Assembly: GCA_022842845.1 (NCBI GenBank)
Contig: JALHOT010000017.1
Coordinates: 1 to 64,000 of the forward strand
Direction of reading: 5' to 3'
From: Cyclobacteriaceae bacterium
GTDB taxonomy: Bacteria; Bacteroidota; Bacteroidia; Cytophagales; Cyclobacteriaceae
Length of the DNA stretch: 64,000 nucleotides
Position 1 is the first letter of the stretch. Every line of letters begins with the position of its first letter. Under the pieces are notes generated by a model. The model saw only the letters and a list, made by a program, of their open reading frames with translations, was not told where the DNA came from and did not search any database. A program made the translations under genes and the position numbers. Below, in pieces: positions 35,853-45,622 of the stretch.

Positions 35853-37004
35853 TCAGGATATTAAACGATCTACAAGGGCCTTGAAAATCTTTTCATTTTC
35901 TTCTGCATTGAGCAGAGCAGCTGCCTTATTCGCATTCTGCTTGAAATTTTGCACATCCTCTCCAGTCAAATGCTTGAGTTTTTCAGCCAGGCTCTCTGCT
36001 GTAAAAGCTTCTGACACGAGTCCCAAGCGATATTGATTAACAATGCCGGCCATTTCAGGTGTTGGACCAACAGCAATGGCTAAACGCGCTTGTATGAAAT
36101 CAAAAAGTTTATTGGGAAGCGTGTTGGCGTAGTTGAAATTGATGGGGGGTAACAGAAAGATTCCCATATCGTACTGGTTGATGGTTCTCACCACTTCCTT
36201 ACTGGGTACCGATGGCAAAATGCGTATTCTGGGATCTTGTGCAGCCCTTGTTTTCAGCGCATCGATATAGGCTTTGGTTTGGCCTGATGCATAATTGGAG
36301 GTCATCAACATCAAGTCTAAGGTAAAGCGATCATCAAGCAGCTTCATCATGTCAATCATCAGGTCTAACCTGCGGGATGCATTGGCAATACCATGATGGA
36401 TCAACCTTATTTTGCCAGGCTGCATTTCGCTGGCCGATATTTCGTGATAGCGGGCTGCGTTGGTAATGATTGTCGCTTTGATGCCGAAATACTTTTCGTA
36501 CTCATCAGCCAATCCTTTGCCTACGGTAAGCATGGCGTCAACCTTGGGTATGAATCGCTCACACAGATGTACGTTTAAAGGTTGAAAGAACAAACGCCAC
36601 ACAAGTTTGTCCTCAAAATGGCGCGGTGCATATTCATGCGCATCAAAAATGATTTTAGCTTTTCCTTGCAGGCTAAATGCCAAAGGGAGGGTGTCTACAT
36701 CGTTGGCAACTATTAATTCAAAAGATTGCCCGGCCAATAGGTTATGAAGCGTTTTTTCGTAACCATGAAAGAGTTGGTAAGAAAGCTTATGCCACCTTAA
36801 TAAAAGGGCCATTCCTAACAACATCTTGCGCAGAACGGTTAGTTTCGTTTGATTGATTTTAAAAAGCCTGACATGTTCAATGGGGTCAGCATCGAAGGCT
36901 ACCAGTGATACCTCGTGATGTTTTGCTAAAAATTGAACCTGGCGCATCACTCGGGCATCGTGCCGAAGGTTACTAAAAACCAAAACCAAGACTTGCTTTC
37001 TCAT
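35853..37004 (-). CDS. Glycosyltransferase, GT4/GT1-like
   Basis: The 383-residue protein has an N-terminal Rossmann half (VLVLVFSNLRHDARVMRQVQ, IIFDAHEYAPRHFEDKLVW) and a C-terminal half with IRLIHHGIANASRRLDLMID and YDMGIFLLPPINFNYANTLP, NKLFDFIQARLAIAVGPTPE, which is the conserved donor-binding part. It is a retaining-type glycosyltransferase by fold; donor and acceptor are unknown. It is transcribed away from the flippase gene and converges on the previous glycosyltransferase with 21 bp between the stops. Confidence 0.82.
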   Translation of the reverse strand: MRKQVLVLVFSNLRHDARVMRQVQFLAKHHEVSLVAFDADPIEHVRLFKINQTKLTVLRKMLLGMALLLRWHKLSYQLFHGYEKTLHNLLAGQSFELIVANDVDTLPLAFSLQGKAKIIFDAHEYAPRHFEDKLVWRLFFQPLNVHLCERFIPKVDAMLTVGKGLADEYEKYFGIKATIITNAARYHEISASEMQPGKIRLIHHGIANASRRLDLMIDMMKLLDDRFTLDLMLMTSNYASGQTKAYIDALKTRAAQDPRIRILPSVPSKEVVRTINQYDMGIFLLPPINFNYANTLPNKLFDFIQARLAIAVGPTPEMAGIVNQYRLGLVSEAFTAESLAEKLKHLTGEDVQNFKQNANKAAALLNAEENEKIFKALVDRLIS

Positions 37005-37070
37005 GGCGGGCGAAGATAATAGATTTTTAAAGGCTGGCTTAATCCAGTGCCGGAGATCGAACGAAAAGCT

Positions 37071-37078
37071 TATTTTTG
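37071..37078 (+). promoter_or_regulatory. Putative -7 box of the flippase gene
   Basis: TATTTTTG matches TAnnTTTG, 10 nt before the ATG chosen at 37089. It lies inside the longer upstream open frame, supporting the downstream start. No clear -33 element. Confidence 0.45.
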
Positions 37079-37088
37079 CCTTTCAGCT

Positions 37089-38549
37089 ATGATAAAAATT
37101 AGTCGGTCGTTTATAAAAGGTTCCCTCATTTATACCATTGCGGGAGCCTTACCGATGGCCAGTGCCCTTCTCCTGATGCCTTTTTACATGGCAAGCCTTT
37201 CAACGGCTGATTTTGGAGTACTTTCGATTTTCCTTGTCTTTTCTTTGCTGGTTCAATTACTGGTAACCTATAGCTACGACACATCGCTGTATATTCATTA
37301 CCACGAGTTTAAAAGTGATCAAAACAAGCTGTCTAGTTTTATAAGCTCCGCTTTTGTGCTTATGCTCCTGATTGCGGTAGGCATTGCGCTGATCTCGCTA
37401 TTAACCGGTGATTTCGTTTTTAATTGGGCATTCAGTGAAAAGGGTATTTCCTTTTTTCCTTACGGTTGGGTGGCTTTGTGTGGAGGTGTTTTTCAGGCAT
37501 TGGTAAAAGTTCATTCCAACTTATTGCAAAGCCGGGAAAAGCCAGAAACTTTTTTGTGGTCAAACCTGATGATTACTCTCGGGATTGTTGTGTTTACCGT
37601 AGCTGGGCTTCAATTATTTCCCGGCACGCTTTGGGGACCTCTGGGAGGTAGAGCAATGGCGCTTTTCTTTGGAGCTATTTGGGTATTAGTAAGGATTGCA
37701 AAAGAGTTTGGCTTTCATTTTAATTTTCAATTGCTCAAAGGAAATTTCAATTTCAATTTTTATGCTTTTGCCTACCAGCTTCAGCAATGGGTAATCAATT
37801 ATTTTGACAGGCCACTGATGTTTTTATTTTTATCATCGGCTATGGTGGGCGAATATGATTTTGCTATCAAATGTCTCATAGGTATTGAATTCTTGATTAA
37901 TGGACTTCAAAACTCTTTCTTTCCTAAAGTGGTGAAGGAGGTGATGACGCAGACAGTGAAAGGATCGACCGCAACGATTAATAGATATTACCACGGACTG
38001 ATTGCGGTTACTATGCTGCTTGTTTGCGCAGCCATTCTTATTGTACCGGTCATCATTGAATGGTTGTCCGATTTATTTAACAAGGCTGAGTACAAGGAAT
38101 CAATTGAGTTGATTCCTTACATTGCTGTCTTGTACTTATTTCGAAGTGTCCGCTTATTTTTTGGTTATCCATATAGTATACTTAAATATACTAAGCCCTT
38201 ACCTGTTATTTATTTTATGGCAGCCTTGGTCAAAGTCGGCTGTTTGTTACTCTTCATTCAGCAGTTCGATATTAAGGGCGTTATCATGGCAAGTGTTCTC
38301 AGCCAGTTAATCGAAATGATTATGCTGCACCAATTCATTAAGAAACACTTTGTGTTTGAATTTAATTCTTTTAAAGTGATTTGGGCACCCTTGCTGTTAT
38401 TGCTAATCATCATTGTGTTCGAGTCAGTACTGCCAGTAAACTGGCTTGATATTACACACTTGATGTATTGTGTTGTGTGCCTTATATTATTAGGGTGGGT
38501 GTATAAAAATGAATTGAAACAGATAAACGTATTTCAACTGATTAAATAA
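37089..38549 (+). CDS. Polysaccharide flippase (Wzx/MATE-like)
   Basis: The start at 37089 (MIKISRSFIKGSLIYTI) follows a -7 box and removes 14 unlikely residues of the longer frame. The 486-residue product has about 12-14 hydrophobic segments and the polysaccharide-synthesis pattern (SLIYTIAGALPMASALLLMP FYM at the start, FDRPLMFLFLSSAMVGEYDF in the middle). Such proteins flip lipid-linked glycan units across the inner membrane. It is the first of three coupled genes: its stop overlaps the FkbM methyltransferase start by one base. Confidence 0.88.
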   Translation: MIKISRSFIKGSLIYTIAGALPMASALLLMPFYMASLSTADFGVLSIFLVFSLLVQLLVTYSYDTSLYIHYHEFKSDQNKLSSFISSAFVLMLLIAVGIALISLLTGDFVFNWAFSEKGISFFPYGWVALCGGVFQALVKVHSNLLQSREKPETFLWSNLMITLGIVVFTVAGLQLFPGTLWGPLGGRAMALFFGAIWVLVRIAKEFGFHFNFQLLKGNFNFNFYAFAYQLQQWVINYFDRPLMFLFLSSAMVGEYDFAIKCLIGIEFLINGLQNSFFPKVVKEVMTQTVKGSTATINRYYHGLIAVTMLLVCAAILIVPVIIEWLSDLFNKAEYKESIELIPYIAVLYLFRSVRLFFGYPYSILKYTKPLPVIYFMAALVKVGCLLLFIQQFDIKGVIMASVLSQLIEMIMLHQFIKKHFVFEFNSFKVIWAPLLLLLIIIVFESVLPVNWLDITHLMYCVVCLILLGWVYKNELKQINVFQLIK

Positions 38550-39442
38550 TGTCAGCATATACTGCATTAGCCAGATTTTTCAGGAAGTCGAATAGCAGCC
38601 TTCTGGTTGACCAATTTTGGTTACAGCAAAAAGTGCGCAAGATTATATTTTACATATCCTATAAATGCTATCGTTTTTGGGTTGGAGGGAAACATCCAAT
38701 AAGCATCCAGCAAGTTGATTCAATTGATGATAACTTGATTATGGAAGTGGATATTTCGAAAGCTATTGGTGCTGCTTTCTACTGGATGGGATTTCATGAA
38801 TTTAAGGAGTGGTGTTACCTGCAAAAAGTATTGCGTGCCGATATGGTATTTTTTGATATTGGTGCCAATCAAGGTGAGTATTCTTTGTTTGCAGCCAAGC
38901 GCTTAACCAGCGGCAGGGTAGTGGCCTTTGAGCCCGTAGCGAAGTTTTATAAGTTGTTGGAGAGAAATATTGAACTCAATCATTTTAAAAATATTCAAGC
39001 CAATCAATTAGGGCTTTCAGCTGAGCCTGGTCTGCTTCCGGTATTCATGGATTCGAAAGAAGCTGGTGGTACTAACGAAGGTCTTGCTTCTCTTTTTAAA
39101 TCCTCGGAAAGATCTCAGCAAGTGGAGGAGATTCGCTTGGAGACACTGGATGCTATGGTGGAACAGTTGGCTATCGACAGGCTTGATTTCATGAAGATTG
39201 ATGTGGAGGGAGCAGAATTAAAGGTGCTTCATGGAGGAGTCAATACACTCCGTCAATTTCGCCCGCAAGTAATGATGGAAGTAAGTGATGTAACTTGTAA
39301 AGCGGCAGGTTATGCCAAGGAAGATATCGTGCAATTCTTTCAGGCATTAAATTACCGGGCATTTGTAATTAAGAAGGACGGAGTTTTGGCAGAAGCTGTG
39401 CAATTACCAGAATTCTCGAATGTGATTTTCCTACCACAATGA
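38549..39442 (+). CDS. FkbM-family methyltransferase
   Basis: The 297-residue protein has the SAM-binding motif I (VFFDIGANQGEYSLFAAKRL), post-I VVAFEPVAKFYKLLERNI, and the FkbM hallmark DFMKIDVEGAELKVLHGG. FkbM enzymes O-methylate sugars or other hydroxyls; within a glycan cluster the likely target is a surface sugar. The N-terminal 80 residues (about 1-80) are a family-variable extension. ATG overlaps the flippase stop (TAATG) and the end overlaps the next glycosyltransferase by 4 bp, so the three are translationally coupled. Confidence 0.9.
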   Translation: MSAYTALARFFRKSNSSLLVDQFWLQQKVRKIIFYISYKCYRFWVGGKHPISIQQVDSIDDNLIMEVDISKAIGAAFYWMGFHEFKEWCYLQKVLRADMVFFDIGANQGEYSLFAAKRLTSGRVVAFEPVAKFYKLLERNIELNHFKNIQANQLGLSAEPGLLPVFMDSKEAGGTNEGLASLFKSSERSQQVEEIRLETLDAMVEQLAIDRLDFMKIDVEGAELKVLHGGVNTLRQFRPQVMMEVSDVTCKAAGYAKEDIVQFFQALNYRAFVIKKDGVLAEAVQLPEFSNVIFLPQ

Positions 39443-40566
39443 AAATCCTTTTCATTACTCCCTGGTACCCAGATCAACAGCAGCCCCATTCTGGTGTTTT
39501 TATTAAAACACTCGCACAAGCTTTGGCAAGACAGCATCAAGTATATGTCTTATCGGTGAAAGTAGACTATAGTAGCTTTCACCTTTTTAAATTCAGGATA
39601 ATACACTCAGAGGAGGGAAACCTCCATGAGTATCGTTTAGTGATTGCGCGTTCTTTGCCTTTTGTTAATCAGTTAGTTCAATTGCTTGTGGCTTGGTGGC
39701 AGGCTAGGCACTTATTCAAAGAAGAGAAGATTTCAATCTTGCATTCTTTTATTGGTTATCCGGGTTCTGTATTGGGCTATTTAGTGAGCAAATCATTGAA
39801 CATTCCCTATGTTCATACAGAGCATACCAAGCTTATCAATAATTACAGAAGTCTTTGGCATCGTTTCTGCACACAGTGGGGGATGAAACGGGCTAATAGA
39901 ATCACTGCGGTGAGTCAATGGTTAGCCAATCAAATTACTGTTGATATACAGAGGCCAGTACAGGTAATCCCTAACATGATTGATGTTAACAGGTTCAAGG
40001 TTGCTGCAAATTCTCAAAACACAACATTTAATATTGGATTTTTAGGAGGATTGAACACGCCTGTTAAAGGGCTTGATATACTGTTAAAAGCTTTTGCGCA
40101 AGTAGATGGCGATTGTCATCTCCATATTGGCGGTGCGGGTGCTTTGTTGGAACATTATAAAGGTATGGCCAAGGATCTAGGCCTGCATGAGAAATGTACC
40201 TTTTATGGCTTCATCAATCCAGAGGCTACTCCTGCATTCTACCAGCAATTGCATCTGTTTATCTGCAGTAGTCGCTATGAAACTTTTAATGTTTCGCTAC
40301 TTGAAGCTATGGCCTCAGGCCTGCCTGTTATCTCCACCAAGTGTGGAGGGCCTGAAGGTTTTGTGAATAGCGAGAATGGATTATTGATTCCTGTTGAAGA
40401 CATCAAGGCTTTGCGTGAGGCTATTGAGTACATGCGAAGTTCATTTCATGAGTTTGATCGGATGAAGATCAGATTGTTCGTAGAATCACATTACGCTTCT
40501 GGTGTAGTGGTTCAGCAAGTTCAGGAATTATATGAAACCGTTATGAAGGATTCTCTACAAGACTGA
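39439..40566 (+). CDS. Glycosyltransferase family 4
   Basis: The 375-residue protein opens with MKILFITPWYPDQQQPHSGV and GVFIKTLAQALARQHQVYVL, a classical GT4 start. The second half has FNIGFLGGLNTPVKGLDILL and CTFYGFINPEATPAFYQQLH, then LFICSSRYETFNVSLLEAMA with the E-x7-E donor motif and SGLPVISTKCGGPEGFV. Donor and acceptor are not determinable. Coupled to the FkbM gene by an ATGA overlap; its last 26 bp overlap the convergent histidine kinase gene. Confidence 0.9.
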   Translation: MKILFITPWYPDQQQPHSGVFIKTLAQALARQHQVYVLSVKVDYSSFHLFKFRIIHSEEGNLHEYRLVIARSLPFVNQLVQLLVAWWQARHLFKEEKISILHSFIGYPGSVLGYLVSKSLNIPYVHTEHTKLINNYRSLWHRFCTQWGMKRANRITAVSQWLANQITVDIQRPVQVIPNMIDVNRFKVAANSQNTTFNIGFLGGLNTPVKGLDILLKAFAQVDGDCHLHIGGAGALLEHYKGMAKDLGLHEKCTFYGFINPEATPAFYQQLHLFICSSRYETFNVSLLEAMASGLPVISTKCGGPEGFVNSENGLLIPVEDIKALREAIEYMRSSFHEFDRMKIRLFVESHYASGVVVQQVQELYETVMKDSLQD

Positions 40567-41992
40567 CAGTAAAGGTTGTGCCAATCCCTTGCTTACTTTG
40601 CACGCTCACTCTTCCACCAAGCATTTCTGCTTGTAGTTTCACCAAAAATAAACCAAGGCCCTTGCCTTCGGTGTGGGTGTGAAAGCGCTTATATAGACCA
40701 AATAGTTTTTCTTTATGTTGATCAAGATCAATTCCCAGGCCATTATCCTGTACCTGAATTTGTATCGTGTTGGCTAAACGCTGCGAACGCAAGGTAATAA
40801 CAAGTGGTCTTTCATAAGATCGATACTTGATCGCGTTACTGATCAAATTATAGAGAATACTGTGTACCATTGCCTTAATGCTTTGTATTTCCCAAACGCC
40901 AAATTCATGCGTAATGGTTACTTGCTGCTCTTGAATTTCTCTTTGTAATAAGGTCTTTATCTGTGTGAGTTCGTTGAGTAGGGATACATTTTCACGAATG
41001 CTGGAAACATCGTTCTTTATCTCAATAATGTAACTAAGGTCTTTTATGGTTTGTTCCAGGGCAATGATGGAATCACCAAAGTGGTTGTAGAGTTCTTTGT
41101 TGCTTTCACCAAGTTCGGCTGGTTTAACCAAACTAAAAAGTCCTTTAATACTGGCTACGGGGCCACGTAGATTATGACTAACCGTATAAGAAAATTGTTG
41201 CAGGTTATTGTTATGACTAATTAGCTCTTGATTCATTTCCGTAAGGGCCGCATTCGTCTTGATCAGGTTGCTATTCAATGTTTGATTTTCTACTTCCAAC
41301 AAAGCCCTTTGTTTATCTATGGTGTTTTTGGCAAGAATCAATTCATCTTGTTTAGAAGAAAGTTGATTAATCAGATCTACATTCTCTTGCTCTGATTTTT
41401 CGAAACTATATTTAAGGAAGTAGGTGCTGGCGGCAATCACCATGTAAGTAGCCGCTACAATAAAGTTAACGAAGTAGTAGTTAGGTCCGATGAAACCTAA
41501 ATCATAATAACCAACACCGTAGTACTCATGGATGGGGTCATATAAAACGATGCAGAGCAGGTTGATGATAAGAGCTCCAATCCATAATTTCCTTTCTTTG
41601 AGGTCAAATAAAATAAAGGGTATGATGGTGGTAGTCAGAAGGGTGAGCCTGAACTCAAAATATTGCATTTCCTCCAGAAGTCGATAATTGAATTTATCAG
41701 CTACTGAAATAACGAGTGAGCCAACACTTAAGGCCACCGCCAAAATCATCCGACTGATGTTGATAAAGCCAAACTTGTTAAGGAAAATAGGCGCTAAAAA
41801 CAAAAAGGTAAAAAGGAAACCCAGTTTTGTAGCGGGAATTAAATCAAAGAAAGAGTAGGAGACCGTTGTTAGAAAAGCAGTGAATAGCGAAATAAGCAGG
41901 CAGACCCTGTTACTGAGTAGTATTGTTCTTTTTTTGCTTGAAGATTGCGTAGTGTCTACGCCCCAATAACTTAGGCTATTCCACAAACTCAT
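40541..41992 (-). CDS. Membrane sensor histidine kinase
   Basis: The 483-residue protein has about 5-7 N-terminal TM helices (about 25-200), a coiled-coil linker (SSKQDELILAKNTIDKQRAL), a HisKA dimerisation domain with phospho-acceptor His in FSYTVSHNLRGPVASIKG, and an HATPase domain with N box (YNLISNAIKYRS), G1 (VQDNGLGIDLDQHKEK) and G2 (HTEGKGLGLFLVK). No PAS, HAMP or receiver is seen. No response regulator is adjacent, so it is an orphan kinase; the nearest orphan regulator is at 50472. The convergent overlap with the glycosyltransferase is 26 bp. Confidence 0.9.
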   Translation of the reverse strand: MSLWNSLSYWGVDTTQSSSKKRTILLSNRVCLLISLFTAFLTTVSYSFFDLIPATKLGFLFTFLFLAPIFLNKFGFINISRMILAVALSVGSLVISVADKFNYRLLEEMQYFEFRLTLLTTTIIPFILFDLKERKLWIGALIINLLCIVLYDPIHEYYGVGYYDLGFIGPNYYFVNFIVAATYMVIAASTYFLKYSFEKSEQENVDLINQLSSKQDELILAKNTIDKQRALLEVENQTLNSNLIKTNAALTEMNQELISHNNNLQQFSYTVSHNLRGPVASIKGLFSLVKPAELGESNKELYNHFGDSIIALEQTIKDLSYIIEIKNDVSSIRENVSLLNELTQIKTLLQREIQEQQVTITHEFGVWEIQSIKAMVHSILYNLISNAIKYRSYERPLVITLRSQRLANTIQIQVQDNGLGIDLDQHKEKLFGLYKRFHTHTEGKGLGLFLVKLQAEMLGGRVSVQSKQGIGTTFTVSLVENPS

Positions 41993-42024
41993 AGGTAATC
42001 AATAAAGAAAGATAACTGCTTCCC

Positions 42025-42927
42025 TTATGATATCCAATTAATATCCTTTTTCAGTAGCTCTAGTGTCGTAGCCTCATCCGATCCTGGCTGAGGCTGATGA
42101 CTGTACTGCCAGTTGGCTTGCGGAGGCAAACTCATGAGAATTGATTCCGTTCTGCCGTCTGTTTCTAGGCCAAATTTGGTGCCCCTGTCCCAAACCAGAT
42201 TAAATTCAACATAGCGTCCGCGCCTCAGGTATTGCCACTGTTTTTCTTTTTCGCCATACAGTAAGTCCTTGTTCTTGCGCATGAAGTGTGTGTAGATTGG
42301 GGCAAAAGATTGGCCAACCGCTTGAACAAATTTGAAGCGATCTTCTTTGCTAATTCCTTCGTCTTCTTTTAAGTAATCAAAGAAAATGCCGCCCACGCCA
42401 CGGGTTTCCTGCCTGTGTTTGATGAAGAAATAATCATCAGCCCATTTTTTAAACTCCGGGTAATAGGAGGGATGATGCTGATCGCATGCTTTTTTTAATT
42501 GCTGATGAAAATAAGCAGCGTCTTCCTTCACTACATAGTGAGGTGTAAGGTCAATGCCGCCCCCAAACCAATACTGTCCGGTGCTCATTTCGAAATAGCG
42601 CACATTCATATGGATGATAGGTACCTTGGGGCTATGTGGATGAATAACAATTGAAACACCAGTAGCAAAGAAATCTGCACTGCTCTCGTTCAGCTTTAGC
42701 ATTTTCAAGGTGTGCTCTGGCGCTTTACCCCACACAGCAGAAAAATTCACGCCTCCCTTCTCGATAACTTGTCCGTTGGTGATAATGCGCGACACACCTC
42801 CGCCACCGCCCGGTCTGTCCCAGGCATCGCTTATAAATTTTCCGCGCCCGTCAGCTTCTTCTAGTTGTTCGCAGATCGATTGTTGTAAAGAGATAAACCA
42901 GTCGCGTATTGTTTCTTTGTTCAGCAT
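42025..42927 (-). CDS. hemF: Oxygen-dependent coproporphyrinogen III oxidase
   Basis: HemF converts coproporphyrinogen III to protoporphyrinogen IX with O2 in heme synthesis. The 300-residue protein has the family signatures RPGGGGGVSRI, FGGGIDLTPHYV, RGVGGIFFDYL and GRYVEFNLVWDRGTKFGLET, and the normal length for the family. Its presence indicates aerobic or facultative metabolism. The start overlaps the last base of the M14 carboxypeptidase gene. Confidence 0.96.
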   Translation of the reverse strand: MLNKETIRDWFISLQQSICEQLEEADGRGKFISDAWDRPGGGGGVSRIITNGQVIEKGGVNFSAVWGKAPEHTLKMLKLNESSADFFATGVSIVIHPHSPKVPIIHMNVRYFEMSTGQYWFGGGIDLTPHYVVKEDAAYFHQQLKKACDQHHPSYYPEFKKWADDYFFIKHRQETRGVGGIFFDYLKEDEGISKEDRFKFVQAVGQSFAPIYTHFMRKNKDLLYGEKEKQWQYLRRGRYVEFNLVWDRGTKFGLETDGRTESILMSLPPQANWQYSHQPQPGSDEATTLELLKKDINWIS

Positions 42928-45482
42928 TAGTCTTTTTCAGTTTCAAGTTCAGCGCCTTCTGCAGAGGGCACTGAAGTAATGGACCCGAAAAATAATGCAT
43001 TTAAGAATAGCTTGTTAGTACCCAGCCAATAAGCCCTGAAGTTTGGATTATCAGTAAATAAAATGACACGCCCGGCACCAAGTCCACTGGCAACAATGGC
43101 CGCTGAATTGGCAATTTTAGGTAACTGTGTTTTATGTAAATAACCACCAATCAGTGGCTTAGCAGTGTATTGAGCCACAGTAGCATAAGGGTTTTTGCTT
43201 GCTTGCAAATAAGTTCTGCCATTTCTGTATAGCGATACCTTTCTGTTAGTAAAACCAAAACCTATAGGATGAGTGATGTCTAAATCGACCTGAAAAATAG
43301 AACCACCCAATTGTCGCGCACCTTCAATTTCCTGCGCTGATCCAAAATCAAAACGTCTGGTGGTTTTGGTGGTGTCTTGTTGTATGAGTTTCTCTTTTAC
43401 AAGGTTTTGTTTGATGGCCCATTCCGTGGCTGTTTTTAGTGTAATCAATGTCCCCCCGTTTTGCACCCAGTTTCTTACCTTGTCAGTGCTTGCTTTATCT
43501 AAGTTATAGGTGCCGCCAACCATTACCAAGGTATTGTATTCCCCTAAGTTCACCCGCGAAAAATTAGTAACATCCACTTTACTAATGGGCATATTGATTC
43601 TTTGATCCAACAAGTGCCATACTTCTCCGGCTTCATAACCAGAAACACCATTGCCAACCAGCATCATCGCTTTGGGTTGTCGGGTGGTTTGAAAATTACC
43701 TGATCCTAAATCAATGCCTGCTTGACTGTAGCCGCTATTAAAACTATGAACATCAATGGCGCAGGACTTACTCACTTCAGAAAGGATTGCGTGTAAGGTT
43801 TCTGCATTTAATTTTTGGTTTTGTACAGCGATAAGTAGTGTGCCATAACCAAAAGTTCTCACTTGCCCATTTACCGGTATGGCAAAAGGCTTGAAAGCCG
43901 TTTTCACGAATACACCTTTTTCATGCAACATCCATAAAGCTTTGTGCGCATTATAGTCTGTCAGATCTATGGCATAGGCATAATCACTTTTTACAACACT
44001 TGTAGGATTATAGCTAAGTGCTTTTGTCACTTTTTCTCCTCTCGCCAAAGCAGTTTTACTTTCTTCATAGGGCAAGTTGTAGGCATGTACCACTGACCAG
44101 GTGGAAGCATCATAAAACAGGCTGTCGGTGTAGGTAATTTGCTTTTCGAAAAGCGACCGTACCAGCAGATAATTTGTTTGTTCTGTGGGAATGATGTAGG
44201 CTTTGCCTTTCTCGAATTTATTGCTGCCCAATGTCAGGTTATTGGGTAATTCATAGACATCTACCTCATGCAAAAGGGCAAGGTTTACAAAGGCCTGTGT
44301 ACGATTGATGTCTTTGTGATCACCTACCACATAGGCCTTGATAGGATTAGCCTTAGCCTGCGCAGCAGTAGTTTTATAAAAATCCCTGCGCAGTTTAAGA
44401 AGCAGGTCTTTCTCAGCCAAAGAAGCACGCACAGTGGCCAACGAGGCGGTAAACTGATTGCGAATGGTAAAACCAAAGGTGAGGGGAATAGTAGAGGTGT
44501 TTTGTGCATGCCCGCGTGAACTGGCCTGCTCAAACAAGAAACCGGCACCTCCATAAAAGTTGACATAGCTGGAGCCATAACCTGGATAAAGTTTATCAAA
44601 GGCTTCCTTGGTAAAATACAGGGAGCCAATGCTGTTCATGGCTTTGCTGAAGTATTCTCCAAACTTGGGATACAACACATCATATAGCTGACTAGGTACA
44701 ATAGGGTTATTGCTGCTATTCTTACCTGGGTCAAAATAGAAGGTTGAATTGGTGCCCATTTCATGATGGTCGGTCATCACATAAGGTCTCCATTGGTGGA
44801 AGAAAGCCATCCTGTTTCTGCTCTCTGGGTGTACCCCCAGAAACCAATCGCGGTTTAAGTCGAACCAGTAATGATTGGTGCGCCCTCCTGGCCACACTTC
44901 ATTATGTTCACGGTCATTTGGATCGGTAACAAGGGGAGTAGCCTTGTGCATATTGGCCCAATGCGTATGGCGGTCGCGACCATCAGGATTATAAACCGGG
45001 TCAAGTAAAATAACCATGTCATTCAACCATTGACGCGTTTCCTCCTCTTCGTTGGCTACTAAATAATAGGCTGTTAACATAGCGGCCTCTGTGCTCGATG
45101 GTTCATTGCCATGCACATTGTATCCAAGGTGAATGACCAGTGGCGTGCTGGTATCGTCATCCGTAAAGGGCCTGGCCAAGTTTTTCTTTCTTATTTCTTC
45201 CAGGCGACTATGGTTTTGCGGAGAGGTAATTTTAGCCGTTATCTGCACACGATGCTCATAGGTATAGCCAATTTCTTCCAGCGTCATTCTATCTGATAAA
45301 CGGTCAAGTTCTTTAAAGTATTCTACGACCTTGTCATGCCGGGTATGGTGAGAACCAACGGGGTAGCCCAGGAATTTTTCAGGACTGGGAATGGCTGCAT
45401 TAAATTGCTGAGCACTAGGGTAATAGTAAGATGGTTGTGCAATGGCAGCACTTGCTAATAAAAGCAGAAAGAGAATACGCAT
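42927..45482 (-). CDS. Exported M14-family zinc carboxypeptidase
   Basis: The 851-residue protein has a signal peptide (MRILFLLLLASAAIAQ) and an M14 domain in the first about 400 residues: zinc ligands in GYNVHGNEPSSTE (His, Glu), substrate region LDPVYNPDGRDRH and LNRDWFLGVHPESRNR, then MTDHHEMGTNSTFYFDPG (third ligand His), and LFEQASSRG with the likely catalytic Glu. The remaining 450 residues include a glutamine-amidotransferase-like part (AMMLVGNGVSGYEAGEVWHL, NTLVMVGGTYNLDK) and C-terminal beta-rich sequence. Large M14 proteins of this kind are common in Bacteroidota and probably degrade peptides outside the inner membrane. It is upstream of hemF and probably co-transcribed. Confidence 0.9.
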   Translation of the reverse strand: MRILFLLLLASAAIAQPSYYYPSAQQFNAAIPSPEKFLGYPVGSHHTRHDKVVEYFKELDRLSDRMTLEEIGYTYEHRVQITAKITSPQNHSRLEEIRKKNLARPFTDDDTSTPLVIHLGYNVHGNEPSSTEAAMLTAYYLVANEEEETRQWLNDMVILLDPVYNPDGRDRHTHWANMHKATPLVTDPNDREHNEVWPGGRTNHYWFDLNRDWFLGVHPESRNRMAFFHQWRPYVMTDHHEMGTNSTFYFDPGKNSSNNPIVPSQLYDVLYPKFGEYFSKAMNSIGSLYFTKEAFDKLYPGYGSSYVNFYGGAGFLFEQASSRGHAQNTSTIPLTFGFTIRNQFTASLATVRASLAEKDLLLKLRRDFYKTTAAQAKANPIKAYVVGDHKDINRTQAFVNLALLHEVDVYELPNNLTLGSNKFEKGKAYIIPTEQTNYLLVRSLFEKQITYTDSLFYDASTWSVVHAYNLPYEESKTALARGEKVTKALSYNPTSVVKSDYAYAIDLTDYNAHKALWMLHEKGVFVKTAFKPFAIPVNGQVRTFGYGTLLIAVQNQKLNAETLHAILSEVSKSCAIDVHSFNSGYSQAGIDLGSGNFQTTRQPKAMMLVGNGVSGYEAGEVWHLLDQRINMPISKVDVTNFSRVNLGEYNTLVMVGGTYNLDKASTDKVRNWVQNGGTLITLKTATEWAIKQNLVKEKLIQQDTTKTTRRFDFGSAQEIEGARQLGGSIFQVDLDITHPIGFGFTNRKVSLYRNGRTYLQASKNPYATVAQYTAKPLIGGYLHKTQLPKIANSAAIVASGLGAGRVILFTDNPNFRAYWLGTNKLFLNALFFGSITSVPSAEGAELETEKD

Positions 45483-45622
45483 GACGTTTCAGGATTAGGT
45501 TAAAGCTAAGGTACAGCGGTGAGTTTTTTCAAGTACTACCGCCCATCACCAAAAAAGAAACTCAATCGATTGAATGCACCATTTTCTTTATCTTTAGCCC
45601 GCTAAATGTCTAAGAAAACGTG

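Noticed and set aside
45589-45596. TATCTTTA before the E1 fusion as a -7 box
   Set aside because: One mismatch to TAnnTTTG and no well-spaced -33 element; kept only as a remark.
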